Shown here: piece by piece, positions 35,901 to 43,391 of the stretch | Position numbering within the stretch: the first letter of the stretch is position 1 | Layout of the letters: each line of letters begins with the position of its first letter | Origin: Anaerolineales bacterium | Lineage (GTDB): Bacteria; Chloroflexota; Anaerolineae; Anaerolineales; Villigracilaceae | DNA length: 64,000 bases | Assembly (NCBI GenBank): GCA_030834895.1 | Contig: JAUQXA010000005.1 | Coordinates: forward strand, 62,001-126,000 | Reading direction: 5' to 3' | Made by a program: the position numbers and the translations under genes | Notes under the pieces: model-generated | What the model was told of the DNA's origin: nothing | The model's input: only the letters and a program-made list of their open reading frames with translations | Databases searched by the model: none

Positions 35901-36486
35901 GGAAGTCCCGTCGCTGGTGCTGCTCGATCTGGTCATGCCGGGCTTGAATGGCGCGGATGTCCTCGACCAAATGCGCGCAGACCTAAACCTGCGCCAAGTC
36001 CCCGTCATTGTTTTGAGTAACAAGCTTTTGACCCTCGACGATGTCAAGCGTATCGAGAGTCATACCCACGTGACCCTGCAAAGCAAAGGCATCTGGTCTG
36101 AGGAGGAAACCATCGCCGCGTTGAATCGTGCCATCTTTGGCGCGGATAGTCTCCCTGCACACACCAGCGCGCTCGTCAAACAAGCCATTGCCTACTTGCA
36201 TCAAAATTACACCCGTTCCATTTCACGGTGGGAAGTTGCCGAAGCCGTCGGCGTCAGCGAAGATTATCTCAGCCGCGTCTTCAACCGCGAGTTGAGCGTC
36301 TCCCCGTGGGATTATCTCAACCGCTATCGTGTGCTTCAATCCAAACAACTGCTGTTGACCACAACTGAATCCATTGGGGTTGTTGCCCATCAGGTGGGAT
36401 TCAAAGACCAAGCCTATTTCAGCCGTGTGTTCAGCAAGTTGGTGGGGCAGTCACCGCAGGGGTTTCGGGATTCTAGTCAGGGTTAA
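32959..36486 (+). CDS. One-protein hybrid regulator: LacI-type sensor, GAF-like, histidine kinase, receiver, AraC HTH (1175 aa)
   Basis: Likely controls the divergent uronate locus. Domains: LacI/GalR-type periplasmic-binding fold (residues 5-300, e.g. TLGFLFASLHTGASLVIWPS, DVAVTGFNNSIEERLATPPL) without its DNA-binding head; linker; GAF-like part (about 435-570); HisKA with phospho-His at 594 (ANVSHEMRTP); HATPase (GFGIDREQQERIFEPF, GGIGLGLSI); a degenerate receiver (about 815-930); a true receiver with Asp 990 (LLDLVMPGLNG); AraC HTH (about 1075-1170, WEVAEAVGVSEDYLSRVF, VGFKDQAYFSRVFSK). No membrane helix is visible, so it should sense a cytoplasmic sugar. I chose the ATG at 32959, where homology begins; 46 extra upstream codons are intergenic repeat. 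Confidence 0.88.
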   Translation: MSDYSADRPTLGFLFASLHTGASLVIWPSLLDAAKRHDVNLICFPGGRLQAADSFEIQRNAIFDLASSQCLDGLVTWSSSLGGVLGPAEIKAFHQRYQTLPMVSLAQFMEGMPTVAVDSYLGMRALLAHLIEGHGFKRFAFIRGPEGHYYAQERYRAYLDSLQTFDLPLNPKLVTRPLPWESGSEAMEILLDERGLKPGRDFDAVVAVSDMMAIWAMKTLQARGFDVPKDVAVTGFNNSIEERLATPPLTTVDLPFYEQGSKAMDVLLQQLAGESVPALITLPSKVVVRESCGCPSQAIALATFKPTGKVGKGKGERKLRDVRSACVSEMATAADLHPEESKAWLESVFDAFVTELEKPSQKFLSTLNNVLEEVVRSNYDLVNWQNVISVLRRWTSDCSENVEVLISQARVAVEEAVQRAQAYSQWQADRAAEKLRETNRTLLTTFDLRQLTDVLAERLLALGIPSVYLAIYEKPTDAEVPEHARLMLACTDNQRAALDQDGLRFSTSQVIPQSFLPQGRRYSLVVEPLYFQDKSLGYVVFEVGTHDGNTYELLRSNLSSALQGAMLFQEIQQARLDAEKADRIKTRLLANVSHEMRTPLNIIIGYTQDALKKQYEIPSTLLNDLSQIQSNAEHQLRVINDLLDLSRAEIDELDLTLDLLNPHQLLLDAFHDLADSSASPNIQWKLDVPDRLPQVRADALRLRQIFLNLLSNAKKYTQSGAITLGAEVMPPQIHFWVQDTGFGIDREQQERIFEPFVTIEDNRRIAGGIGLGLSITRHLVALHGGMMKLDSQPDQGSTFHIYLPLPALDQTKPAKQTDLSSALLLISSQPEPTKEIIEMCQRQKLEIFQLRNSEDLETALSHTTPVALAWDLSSAQADDWMLVRRLRHYPVLSQVPFILYGQLADSAQIGMTGFVVKSPNTKTLLDAVIAMSPTQNTGPILIVDDDPQVRESHRKVVEEGLPNYHVRLAENGEAALMTMAKEVPSLVLLDLVMPGLNGADVLDQMRADLNLRQVPVIVLSNKLLTLDDVKRIESHTHVTLQSKGIWSEEETIAALNRAIFGADSLPAHTSALVKQAIAYLHQNYTRSISRWEVAEAVGVSEDYLSRVFNRELSVSPWDYLNRYRVLQSKQLLLTTTESIGVVAHQVGFKDQAYFSRVFSKLVGQSPQGFRDSSQG

Positions 36487-36526
36487 CTGCAATTTATAAG
36501 ACCACGATACATGGAGACTGTCCAAG

Positions 36527-37609
36527 TCAATTCGTGATTGAGGAGGTGTAACTTTCAAATCCCCCTTTGGCAATGGCTGTAGCGGCGGAGCGTGTATGTA
36601 CCTCCAGCTTTTCAAACACGGCCTTCAAGTGCCGTTTGACCGTGTTGGTGGTGATGAATAATTTTTCCGCGATTTCCTTGTTGGTCAGTCCCCGCGCAAG
36701 GAGATTGAGGACTTCACGTTCACGCTCAGTCAATGCGCTTAATTTGCTGAAGGTGGGATGTGAGACTCGCACCTCAGCCACTATACGGCGAAAGGTTTCG
36801 CGATCGAAGGCGCGCTTTTCGATAAATGCGGAGATGGAATGCTCCGCATAGATTCGCTCAATCTCCTCCGGGTTGGAAACTCCACTGACGATAATAGTTG
36901 GAATGCCTTCCAGGTAATTGTTTGACAGCAATTGGGATCCGTCCAATTCAGAGTTCGAAGCATCCATTGAATAAGAAGTGGACCCCTTCAAGGAAAGGTC
37001 GATGACCGCCAGTGAAAATTTCTCGCGTCGCAAATATCCCAAAGCGTCGCCAAAGCTTGCGCAAACCCTAACATGAAATCCGACATCGGCTAATAATTCT
37101 TCCAAAATGTTTCTCCAGCCGGCATCGTCTTCCACTACAAGGACGCGGTCGGTAAATTCCTTTTGAAGTGTGGGCTGGGGTTTCTCGATTCTTGACGCGG
37201 CGATGGATGACTGCGGCGCTATTGCAAGAATGCGTGAAACCGTATCACGGAACTGGGAGCGATGAAAACTTTCCTTGCGCAGGAATGTGAACGCGCCGTA
37301 ATCTGTCAGCGCGGTGACGGCAAGTTCGACGGTGGCGAACCCCGTCAACAGGATGGTCTGGCAATTGGGATCGAGTCGCCGCACCGCGTCGAGCACGCGT
37401 AATCCATCATAGTTGTTGTGGTCGTTTGGAGTGAGCGACAAATCCACCACTGCAACCCTGTGCGGTTGGTCCTTGAGCGCCTGCACAGCTTCATCCACGC
37501 TGCCAGCGACATCCACCTCAAGGTCTGAATCCGAAAGAATCTCACTTAAAATCTGTCGCCAGGATGAATCGTCATCGACAACCAGTGCGCGTATTTTTGG
37601 GGGCGTCAT
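36527..37609 (-). CDS. Response regulator with two receiver domains and a NarL/LuxR HTH, 360 aa
   Basis: Receiver 1 (residues about 6-125: ALVVDDDSSWRQIL, VAVVDLSL with the phospho-Asp, LLTGFA). Receiver 2 (about 155-285: VLVVEDDAGWRNIL, LAVIDLSL, a Ser/Asn-rich insert, IIVSGVS). HTH (about 293-355: LTEREREVLNLLARGLTNKE, TTNTVKRHLKAVFEKL). Both receivers keep the phosphorylated aspartate. It overlaps the kinase stop by 4 bp. I propose that it binds the TACCCAT palindromes at 40123, 43183 and 49687, because that half-site fits the NarL-type heptamer. It converges on the uronate regulator with 40 bp between and no clear terminator. Confidence 0.88.
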   Translation of the reverse strand: MTPPKIRALVVDDDSSWRQILSEILSDSDLEVDVAGSVDEAVQALKDQPHRVAVVDLSLTPNDHNNYDGLRVLDAVRRLDPNCQTILLTGFATVELAVTALTDYGAFTFLRKESFHRSQFRDTVSRILAIAPQSSIAASRIEKPQPTLQKEFTDRVLVVEDDAGWRNILEELLADVGFHVRVCASFGDALGYLRREKFSLAVIDLSLKGSTSYSMDASNSELDGSQLLSNNYLEGIPTIIVSGVSNPEEIERIYAEHSISAFIEKRAFDRETFRRIVAEVRVSHPTFSKLSALTEREREVLNLLARGLTNKEIAEKLFITTNTVKRHLKAVFEKLEVHTRSAATAIAKGGFESYTSSITN

Positions 37610-39882
37610 GATTTTTCCTCCACACAAGGTAATCGCAGCCGAAAAGTTGTTCCATGTTTTCCATCGCTATCCACCATGACCGAACCACCGACGCGCGTCA
37701 TGAGCGTTTTTACCCACCATAGCCCGAAACCCAATTTCCCCGGGTGAGCATGAGCGCGTTCGGAAAAATTCAGTTCGAAAATGTCCTCATGAAGTTCAGG
37801 GAAGATACCGGGGCCGTTGTCGCAAACAGAAACTTCGACCCAGCCGGTCCCAGAGACACCTTGTATGGTTATGGTTCCGCGTCCGCCCATTGCATCGGCT
37901 GCATTTTCAAGCAGGTTCTTGAACACCAGGGTCAAGCTTTTTGTCCCGGCTATGACTTTTGGCAGGTGTTCCAGTTCAGTTATGTTTACTTTGATCTCTG
38001 ACGGAAGTTGCGTAGATTGAATTGCATCTGCCACACAGGTCGAGACGAGTACCTTTTCCGTGTGAATCGGGCGCAGGTTTGAGAGGTTTTCCTGAACGAT
38101 CTTCATCGCATCCATCGCGCTACGTTCGATTTCTGTCAGGTTCTTTGCAAGGTATGTATCGGATTCCAGCAGGTGCCCATATTTATCCTGAATGGTCTGG
38201 ATGCGCACCGGAATGGTCCCCACTTTGTTGTTCATGTTGTGCAATAGGTTGGCAGAAATATCACCTACCGCCGCAAACGTCTCTGCAATCAAATGTTGTT
38301 CGCGTGATGCACGCAGTGCCTGCTGGCGCGACTCGTTTTGCATGGCCAACACTGCATAATGGGCGAGACAAGTTAGAATTTTTTCATCCCATTCCGATTC
38401 TGAAAAATATCCGCCATCTTCGGTGGAGTTGAAAATACCGAATGCACCCAATGCCTGGCCGTCACCTCCCGTTAACAAGGGCATGATCAGAATACGCGAC
38501 CACTGTTGAGCTTCGAGCAGTCCATTGGAATAAAACGGAAAGTACGAGCGGATATTGCCCAGGGTGAGATTCTTTTTTCTGAGTATTGACTGCCCCACCA
38601 GGCTTTCGTTTAGCGGAATTTTTTCCATGTGTTGAAAGTGCCCATTCGATGCAGTTATTGTTAACTCGTTTTCGCTGGTCAGGGACCAGATTGCGCTGGA
38701 CGATGAGTTGAGCAGGTCATTCGCGACCATCGTGAGATGGTCGAATACCTTTTTCTCAGGCTGTGAAATCAGGAGACGGGCGATTTCCTGCAGGGCATCG
38801 AGCAGCCGCGCTTCTTGAATGGCTGTGATGGCATATGTCGCAAGTGTTTGCAGGATGTGATTATCATCCTTGCTAAAAGCTCCCGGGCTTGGACTTTCCA
38901 CGTTCAAAACGCCCTCCAAACGTCCGCTGGCGTTAACCAACGGAACTGCCAGTTCCGAGCGCATCTCCAGACTTGAATCTAACGGATAATAAATCTTTGA
39001 CCACGGTTCCACATGTAGGTCCGGGATGAGAAGGGATTCCCGATTGCGTGCCACATACGCCATGATGCTGTTTCCGTCCAGTGGGAGTTTTTCGATGAGC
39101 GGGCGTTCAAGGTCCGCCCCTTTGACGGCACGCGTTACCAGAAATTTTCCCTCCCGATCCATTAACCGGAAAATGCCGTAGCGGGCATTGGTCACTTCCA
39201 TAGCCAGTTGGAGGATTGATTCGAGCGTTTCGTCAAGCCCCAAACGGGAAGAAATCAACATCCCCGCACGACGCAGGCGTTTTAGTTCATTTTCCTTGTG
39301 CGCCAAGTCACGGCGGATACTATCCAAATGCCGCTTATGGTAGATTGCCATTGCAGCCTGATTGACGAAGTTGTCGAGCATCAGTTGTTCGAGAGGCGTG
39401 AATTCGCGTTCTTCGTGAAGATAAACATATAAAACGCCCACCACCTGCCCGGCCACGATCAGCGGGTAACACACCACAGCTTTAACGCCCTGTGCGGCAT
39501 GGTATGGGTGGATGTCGAGGCCCGTTTCTTCATAGGATAGGATTTTATGCCTGTGTTGGATTGCGCGCATCCCGATTCCACCGGGACGGGGCGCGTCATT
39601 TGGAGCATCGTCTGTTGCAGGCGGCTGCCCCTCCCGTCCAACCGAGGCACGTGATTCTTTTTCCAATTGTCCTGTAGAGTTATTGTAGGCATAGATTACA
39701 GCAGACGTTCCAGGCACCACGCGCGCCGCGCTCTGGACAATCAACGCGAGACTTTGATGATGCTGACTCGCATCGGGAGCGCTGATTTGATTGATGGTGC
39801 AACTGATCTGGTTCAAACTGGCAAGAGCTTCGAACAGACGCGCATCAGTTTGATCGGGTGAAGGGGATGAGTTTTCTTTCAT
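37606..39882 (-). CDS. GAF-domain sensor histidine kinase, 758 aa
   Basis: Soluble kinase that should phosphorylate the response regulator encoded next. Three GAF-like regions can be traced (about residues 20-195, e.g. EEREFTPLEQLMLDNFVNQA; 205-370, e.g. LDETLESILQLAMEVTNARYG; 375-535). The dimerisation helix carries the phospho-His at 548 (ANLLHNMNNKVGT). The ATPase domain has NLLENAADAMGGRG, DNGPGIFPE and LGFGLWWVKTL. No membrane helices, so the signal is cytoplasmic. No ribosome site is obvious upstream of the ATG. A terminator-like hairpin at 40029-40061 lies between its likely promoter and its start. Confidence 0.88.
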   Translation of the reverse strand: MKENSSPSPDQTDARLFEALASLNQISCTINQISAPDASQHHQSLALIVQSAARVVPGTSAVIYAYNNSTGQLEKESRASVGREGQPPATDDAPNDAPRPGGIGMRAIQHRHKILSYEETGLDIHPYHAAQGVKAVVCYPLIVAGQVVGVLYVYLHEEREFTPLEQLMLDNFVNQAAMAIYHKRHLDSIRRDLAHKENELKRLRRAGMLISSRLGLDETLESILQLAMEVTNARYGIFRLMDREGKFLVTRAVKGADLERPLIEKLPLDGNSIMAYVARNRESLLIPDLHVEPWSKIYYPLDSSLEMRSELAVPLVNASGRLEGVLNVESPSPGAFSKDDNHILQTLATYAITAIQEARLLDALQEIARLLISQPEKKVFDHLTMVANDLLNSSSSAIWSLTSENELTITASNGHFQHMEKIPLNESLVGQSILRKKNLTLGNIRSYFPFYSNGLLEAQQWSRILIMPLLTGGDGQALGAFGIFNSTEDGGYFSESEWDEKILTCLAHYAVLAMQNESRQQALRASREQHLIAETFAAVGDISANLLHNMNNKVGTIPVRIQTIQDKYGHLLESDTYLAKNLTEIERSAMDAMKIVQENLSNLRPIHTEKVLVSTCVADAIQSTQLPSEIKVNITELEHLPKVIAGTKSLTLVFKNLLENAADAMGGRGTITIQGVSGTGWVEVSVCDNGPGIFPELHEDIFELNFSERAHAHPGKLGFGLWWVKTLMTRVGGSVMVDSDGKHGTTFRLRLPCVEEKS

Positions 39883-40021
39883 CTGGTAAAGGGTTTGAGA
39901 GGAGACTGTGGCTTACAAGCGCGGCAATAAACCCCGATTGTAATCCATGCGGGTTTGTACCTCGCCCTGGAATTGTCCGGGCTTTCTAGGGGATGACGCC
40001 AGCTAGCGAGCCTTCTGGAGA

Positions 40022-40088
40022 TAAAAATCGACAGCGGATTGCTGTAGGCAGCCCGCTGTCGTCGGAGAGAAGCGAACAAATTGCTTCG
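40022..40088 (-). ncRNA. Candidate short RNA or attenuated leader upstream of the kinase
   Basis: A strong promoter (40094-40121) predicts a start near 40087. About 66 nt later transcription meets the hairpin CGACAGCGG / CCGCTGTCG (40029-40061, with an inner GCTG/CAGC stem) followed on the minus strand by ATTTTTAT. A 5' hairpin GCGAA...TTCGC (40072-40089) also forms. The product would be a compact two-hairpin RNA, free-standing or an attenuator for the kinase operon 139 bp further on. Confidence 0.5.
40029..40061 (-). terminator. Intrinsic terminator between promoter and kinase gene
   Basis: 9-bp perfect outer stem plus 4-bp inner stem, then ATTTTTAT on the minus strand. It is downstream of the 40094-40121 promoter and upstream of the kinase ATG, so it can act as attenuator or end a small RNA. 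Confidence 0.7.
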
Positions 40089-40093
40089 CATTG

Positions 40094-40121
40094 ATTATAG
40101 GCTGGGAGGCGGGAGTGTCCA
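40094..40121 (-). promoter_or_regulatory. Sigma-70-type promoter
   Basis: Minus strand TGGACA (40121-40116), 16-bp spacer, perfect TATAAT (40099-40094). The operator at 40123-40136 lies 1 bp upstream of the -35, the usual position for an activator touching RNA polymerase. Confidence 0.65.
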
Positions 40122-40122
40122 T

Positions 40123-40136
40123 TACCCATATGGGTA
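40123..40136. promoter_or_regulatory. TACCCATATGGGTA operator, copy 1
   Basis: Perfect 14-bp palindrome made of two TACCCAT heptamers with no gap, 23 bp upstream of the -10 box. Related sites lie at 43183, 43246 and 49687, all upstream of nitrogen genes. Confidence 0.75.
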
Positions 40137-40148
40137 CTTTGACGAAGA

Positions 40149-40183
40149 ATAAAAAGAGTCCAAGGCCCGCAGGCTTTGGACTC
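40149..40183 (-). terminator. Intrinsic terminator of amt
   Basis: GAGTCCAAGGC (40156-40166) pairs with GCTTTGGACTC (40173-40183) with one wobble pair; on the minus strand it is followed by TTTTTATT. It lies just after the amt stop. Confidence 0.85.
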
Positions 40184-40201
40184 CAACAAGTTGTGAAAAA
40201 T

Positions 40202-41785
40202 TTAATCCGTTGTCGCTGTGGCGGGAATGATACCGCCTGAGGTTCGAGGCAGGAAGTCGTTGATGGATTCCTCGGAAGGCTCCCAATCCTTTGGGTAACC
40301 TTCGTTGCCCATTTCGGGGATGTCAAGTCCTTTCAGTTCATCCTCGCGAGACACACGCAGGAGTTTGAACGCATTTAGCACTTTGAAGAAGACCCAGGTT
40401 AATCCGCCAACCACCACGAGAATGGAAACAGCCTCTGCAAATTGAGCCAGGATCTGGGTCGGATTGCCATATAGTAAGCCAGTCACCGGTGTGGGAACGC
40501 CATTCCAGGCGGCAGTATCAGGATTGCCATTGGCGAAGATGCCAACTGCCAATACTCCCCAAAGTCCATTGCCAAGATGCACGGGTATCGCGCCGACCGG
40601 ATCATCTATCTTTGCCTTTTCAAGCAGGACCGATGCAATGCACACCCATACACCTGCGATTACGCCAATCACCACCGCAGCCCATATATCCACAAAGGCA
40701 CATGGGGCGGTGATTGCGACAAGTCCTGCCAAAGTGCCGTTTACCGACATGGCAGGATCGGGCTTGCGGATCGGGGAGAACAGCCACATATATGTCATGG
40801 CGGCGCATCCACCGGCAGCTCCGGCCAGCAGAGTGTTGACTGCGGCGATGACAGCCAGATTGCGGAACGCTCCAGTGAAACCAAGCGAAGATCCGGAATT
40901 AAACCCAAACCAGCCAAAGAAGAGGATGATTGTCCCAAGCACACCGAGAGAAATGTTGTGACCGGGGATCGTATTTGCAGAGCCGTCCTTGTTGAATTTG
41001 CCGATTCGTGGACCAATGACTACTGCACCTGCCAATGCGACCACGCCGCCAATCATGTGAACCACACCCGAACCCGCGAAGTCCACCGCACCGTTGCCCC
41101 AGCCGAGGGAACGCCCAAGGTTGGCCAGCCAGCCTCCCCCCCAAACCCATCCACCAATGAGCGGATAGATGAACATGCTGACCCAGAGTCCCATCAAAAC
41201 AAACCCGATGAATTTCAGGCGTTCGGCCATCGAGCCAGTGGGGATGGTGGCCGCTGTATCCATGAATACCATCTGGAAAAGAAAGAAGGTCAACACGCCG
41301 AAGTTGAGACCAACACCCGCGAGACCGAATCCAGTCAACCCGAGGAATCCCTGCCCGCCGATTAGCAGGGGCTTGTCGAGTAGTCCACTCCAATCACCTA
41401 ATGTGACCGGGGAAAATGCCCACGCACCCAACCCATTGATATCGGGATAGGTGAAATTTACGCCGCCAAACTGGAATGCAAAGCCGGTCAGCCAGTAACC
41501 GAGCGCGCCAATGCAGAACACCATCATATTCATCATCATCGTGTGTGCCGCATTTTTTGTGCGAGTGAAGCCGGTCTCGACCAGGGCAAAACCAGCCTGC
41601 ATGAAGAAAACCAGGAAGCCAGCCACAAAGACCCATAGAACATTAAGACTCGTTGTTGTGTCGTTGGCGGTTTCTGCGAGTGGAGGTTGTCCATCCTGGG
41701 CAAACGCGGCCTGTGGAACGAACAGGAGGACCAGCACAATGAGTGCCGGGAATATCCAACGAAAGGAACGGATGATGCGTTTCAT
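40202..41785 (-). CDS. amt: Ammonium transporter Amt, 527 aa
   Basis: Eleven-helix ammonium channel with a cleaved N-terminal signal (ends PQAAFAQDG). Family marks: FFMQAGFALVETGFTRTKNA (near residue 60), the first pore histidine in SGVVHMIGG (near residue 245), TPCAFVD-type helix (APCAFVDIW), and the second pore histidine in AIPVHLGNGLWG (near residue 395). The cytoplasmic tail (SREDELKGLDIPEMGNEGY) is the part that in other bacteria contacts a PII protein; no glnK gene is adjacent, which is unusual. It follows the carrier gene at 41825 by 39 bp and shares its promoter. GGAG precedes the ATG. Confidence 0.95.
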   Translation of the reverse strand: MKRIIRSFRWIFPALIVLVLLFVPQAAFAQDGQPPLAETANDTTTSLNVLWVFVAGFLVFFMQAGFALVETGFTRTKNAAHTMMMNMMVFCIGALGYWLTGFAFQFGGVNFTYPDINGLGAWAFSPVTLGDWSGLLDKPLLIGGQGFLGLTGFGLAGVGLNFGVLTFFLFQMVFMDTAATIPTGSMAERLKFIGFVLMGLWVSMFIYPLIGGWVWGGGWLANLGRSLGWGNGAVDFAGSGVVHMIGGVVALAGAVVIGPRIGKFNKDGSANTIPGHNISLGVLGTIILFFGWFGFNSGSSLGFTGAFRNLAVIAAVNTLLAGAAGGCAAMTYMWLFSPIRKPDPAMSVNGTLAGLVAITAPCAFVDIWAAVVIGVIAGVWVCIASVLLEKAKIDDPVGAIPVHLGNGLWGVLAVGIFANGNPDTAAWNGVPTPVTGLLYGNPTQILAQFAEAVSILVVVGGLTWVFFKVLNAFKLLRVSREDELKGLDIPEMGNEGYPKDWEPSEESINDFLPRTSGGIIPATATTD

Positions 41786-41824
41786 GATTTTTTCTCCTTT
41801 TTGATGATTTCAACAATAACTTTA

Positions 41825-43126
41825 TTAATACCAGCCGATCTGTCCTTTCAGAAAAATGAGCAGCGAAGCAACCAGCATGACCACTAATGTCGCTGGGACA
41901 GCCAGCCCCAGCCAGCGTTTCCAGCCGATGGTGCCATGGTGATGTTCCATGTAGGAATACGCCACCACATTTGCCGATGCGCCGATGGGTGTGAGGTTGC
42001 CGCCGATATCCACGCCCAGTGCCAGTGACCAAACCATTAAACCGAGGGCGGGCATGCCGGGGATTGCCGACAGGTCTTTCAGCACGTAACTCATTGCCAG
42101 CGCCAACGGGACGTTATCCACGATGCCGCTGAGCAGTCCAGGACCCCAATGCAATGCCATCACAAAACCGCTCGGGTTGGTTTCCGCCATTCCCGCGAGG
42201 GAACCTGCCAGTGCCTCAAAAACGTTTACTTTTTCCAGTCCGCCGATTAGCACGAACAAACCGCCGAAGAACAGGATGCTTTCGCCATCCACTTTGAGCA
42301 GGATCTTTTTGATGTTTCCATCGCGCAGGAATATCAATGCCAATCCTGCGGGTACGAGTGCCGCCACCGCCGCATTGATGTGCAGCCCACTCCATTCGCT
42401 GAGTGGAATGTGAAAAACCAACAGGAAGACCGCCGCACTGAAGCCAATCAAACCGACGCGAGTCAAATGGGCATGCAATTCTTCTTTGTGGAACGCTTCG
42501 ATCTCGGCAATCGTTTTCTCGTCAAGGGCGGCATGAGCACCCCTCAATGCCTTGCGGTTGATCAGGTAGAAAATGCCCAGCAAGATGAAGGCTGCGATTA
42601 TTGCAATGGGACCGGTGTGAGTGACAAAGTCCGGGAAGGTGAAGCCCAATGTAGTGCCGAGGATGACGTTGGGTGGGTCACCGACCAGTGTGGCGGAACC
42701 TCCCGTATTGGCTGCGCAGACTTCGGCGATCACGACTGGCACCGGGTCGATTTTGAGCAGGCGGGTCAACTGGACGGTCAGGGCCGTCAGAAAGAGCATG
42801 ACGGTGATACTGTCCATGAACATGGCGAGAAAGGCCGCCATGGCCACCAGCGCCACAAAAAGCATGGTTGGGTGGTAGTTGACTTTGCGGACGGCGGTCA
42901 TTGCCAGCCAGGAGAAGAAGCCCGCCTCCTGCAAAATCGAGACCAACAGGAACATCCCGGCCAATAGTCCGAGCGTTTCCCAACTGACGTAGGAAAAGGC
43001 ATCGTTCAGGCTCATCACGCCTGAAACGACCAGTATTCCACCGCCCAGCAGGGCAACCCAGTGACGGGGAAATTTCTCACTTGCGATGGCAATATACGCA
43101 ATGGCGAAAATTAAAATGGCGATCAT
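41825..43126 (-). CDS. ArsB/NhaD (ion transporter superfamily) carrier, 433 aa
   Basis: Polytopic carrier of the IT superfamily. Typical stretches are MFLDSITVMLFLTALT-like MFMDSITVMLFLTAL (near residue 105), EVCAANTGGSATLVGDPPN (near residue 145), SGIVDNVPLALAM (near residue 335) and VDIGGNLTPIGASANVVAY (near residue 380), the duplicated NhaD/ArsB signatures. It could be a Na+/H+ antiporter or an organic anion carrier; the sequence alone does not decide. I chose the ATG at 43126, with GAGG upstream. It is the first gene of an operon with amt and has two TACCCA-type operators upstream, so a nitrogen-linked role is likely. Confidence 0.83.
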   Translation of the reverse strand: MIAILIFAIAYIAIASEKFPRHWVALLGGGILVVSGVMSLNDAFSYVSWETLGLLAGMFLLVSILQEAGFFSWLAMTAVRKVNYHPTMLFVALVAMAAFLAMFMDSITVMLFLTALTVQLTRLLKIDPVPVVIAEVCAANTGGSATLVGDPPNVILGTTLGFTFPDFVTHTGPIAIIAAFILLGIFYLINRKALRGAHAALDEKTIAEIEAFHKEELHAHLTRVGLIGFSAAVFLLVFHIPLSEWSGLHINAAVAALVPAGLALIFLRDGNIKKILLKVDGESILFFGGLFVLIGGLEKVNVFEALAGSLAGMAETNPSGFVMALHWGPGLLSGIVDNVPLALAMSYVLKDLSAIPGMPALGLMVWSLALGVDIGGNLTPIGASANVVAYSYMEHHHGTIGWKRWLGLAVPATLVVMLVASLLIFLKGQIGWY

Positions 43127-43152
43127 GGCAACCTCGCTTTTAAGATGGTTGC

Positions 43153-43196
43153 ATTGTATTAATTTCAACCCCACAGCGGAATTACCCACCTGGATA
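43153..43196 (-). promoter_or_regulatory. Carrier-amt promoter with operator copy 2
   Basis: Operator TACCCACCTGGATA (plus strand 43183-43196) has one half intact and one mismatch in the other half. On the minus strand it is followed after 24 bp by TACAAT (43158-43153), a good -10. Geometry equals that at 40123 and 49687. The downstream TATTTTT also matches the flank of the gltB site. Confidence 0.6.
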
Positions 43197-43245
43197 GTAT
43201 TTTTAATTTTTTTGCCTTTTTTCGCTGTTGACCTCCTTGAATCAT

Positions 43246-43259
43246 CGCCCAAATGGGTA
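43246..43259. promoter_or_regulatory. Operator copy 3, upstream accessory site
   Basis: CGCCCAAATGGGTA: one perfect heptamer and one degenerate half. Its centre is 63 bp from copy 2, about six helical turns, so both would face the same side of the DNA. No -10 box lies 23 bp from it. Confidence 0.45.
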
Positions 43260-43306
43260 AGGATATGTGCTCTCTGAGGCTGAAAATGGCGTGGCGGCTC
43301 CCCGAA

Positions 43307-43351
43307 AAAGAATTGCTCCGCGGATCACGTTAATTCTCGGAGCAATTCTTT
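43307..43351 (-). terminator. Intrinsic terminator of gltBD
   Basis: Perfect 14-bp stem AAAGAATTGCTCCG / CGGAGCAATTCTTT, 17-nt loop, then TTTTTC on the minus strand, 40 bp after the gltD stop. Confidence 0.85.
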
Positions 43352-43391
43352 TCAACCTGCAAACTAGTTTTTCACTCGATGCCTCATAAAT

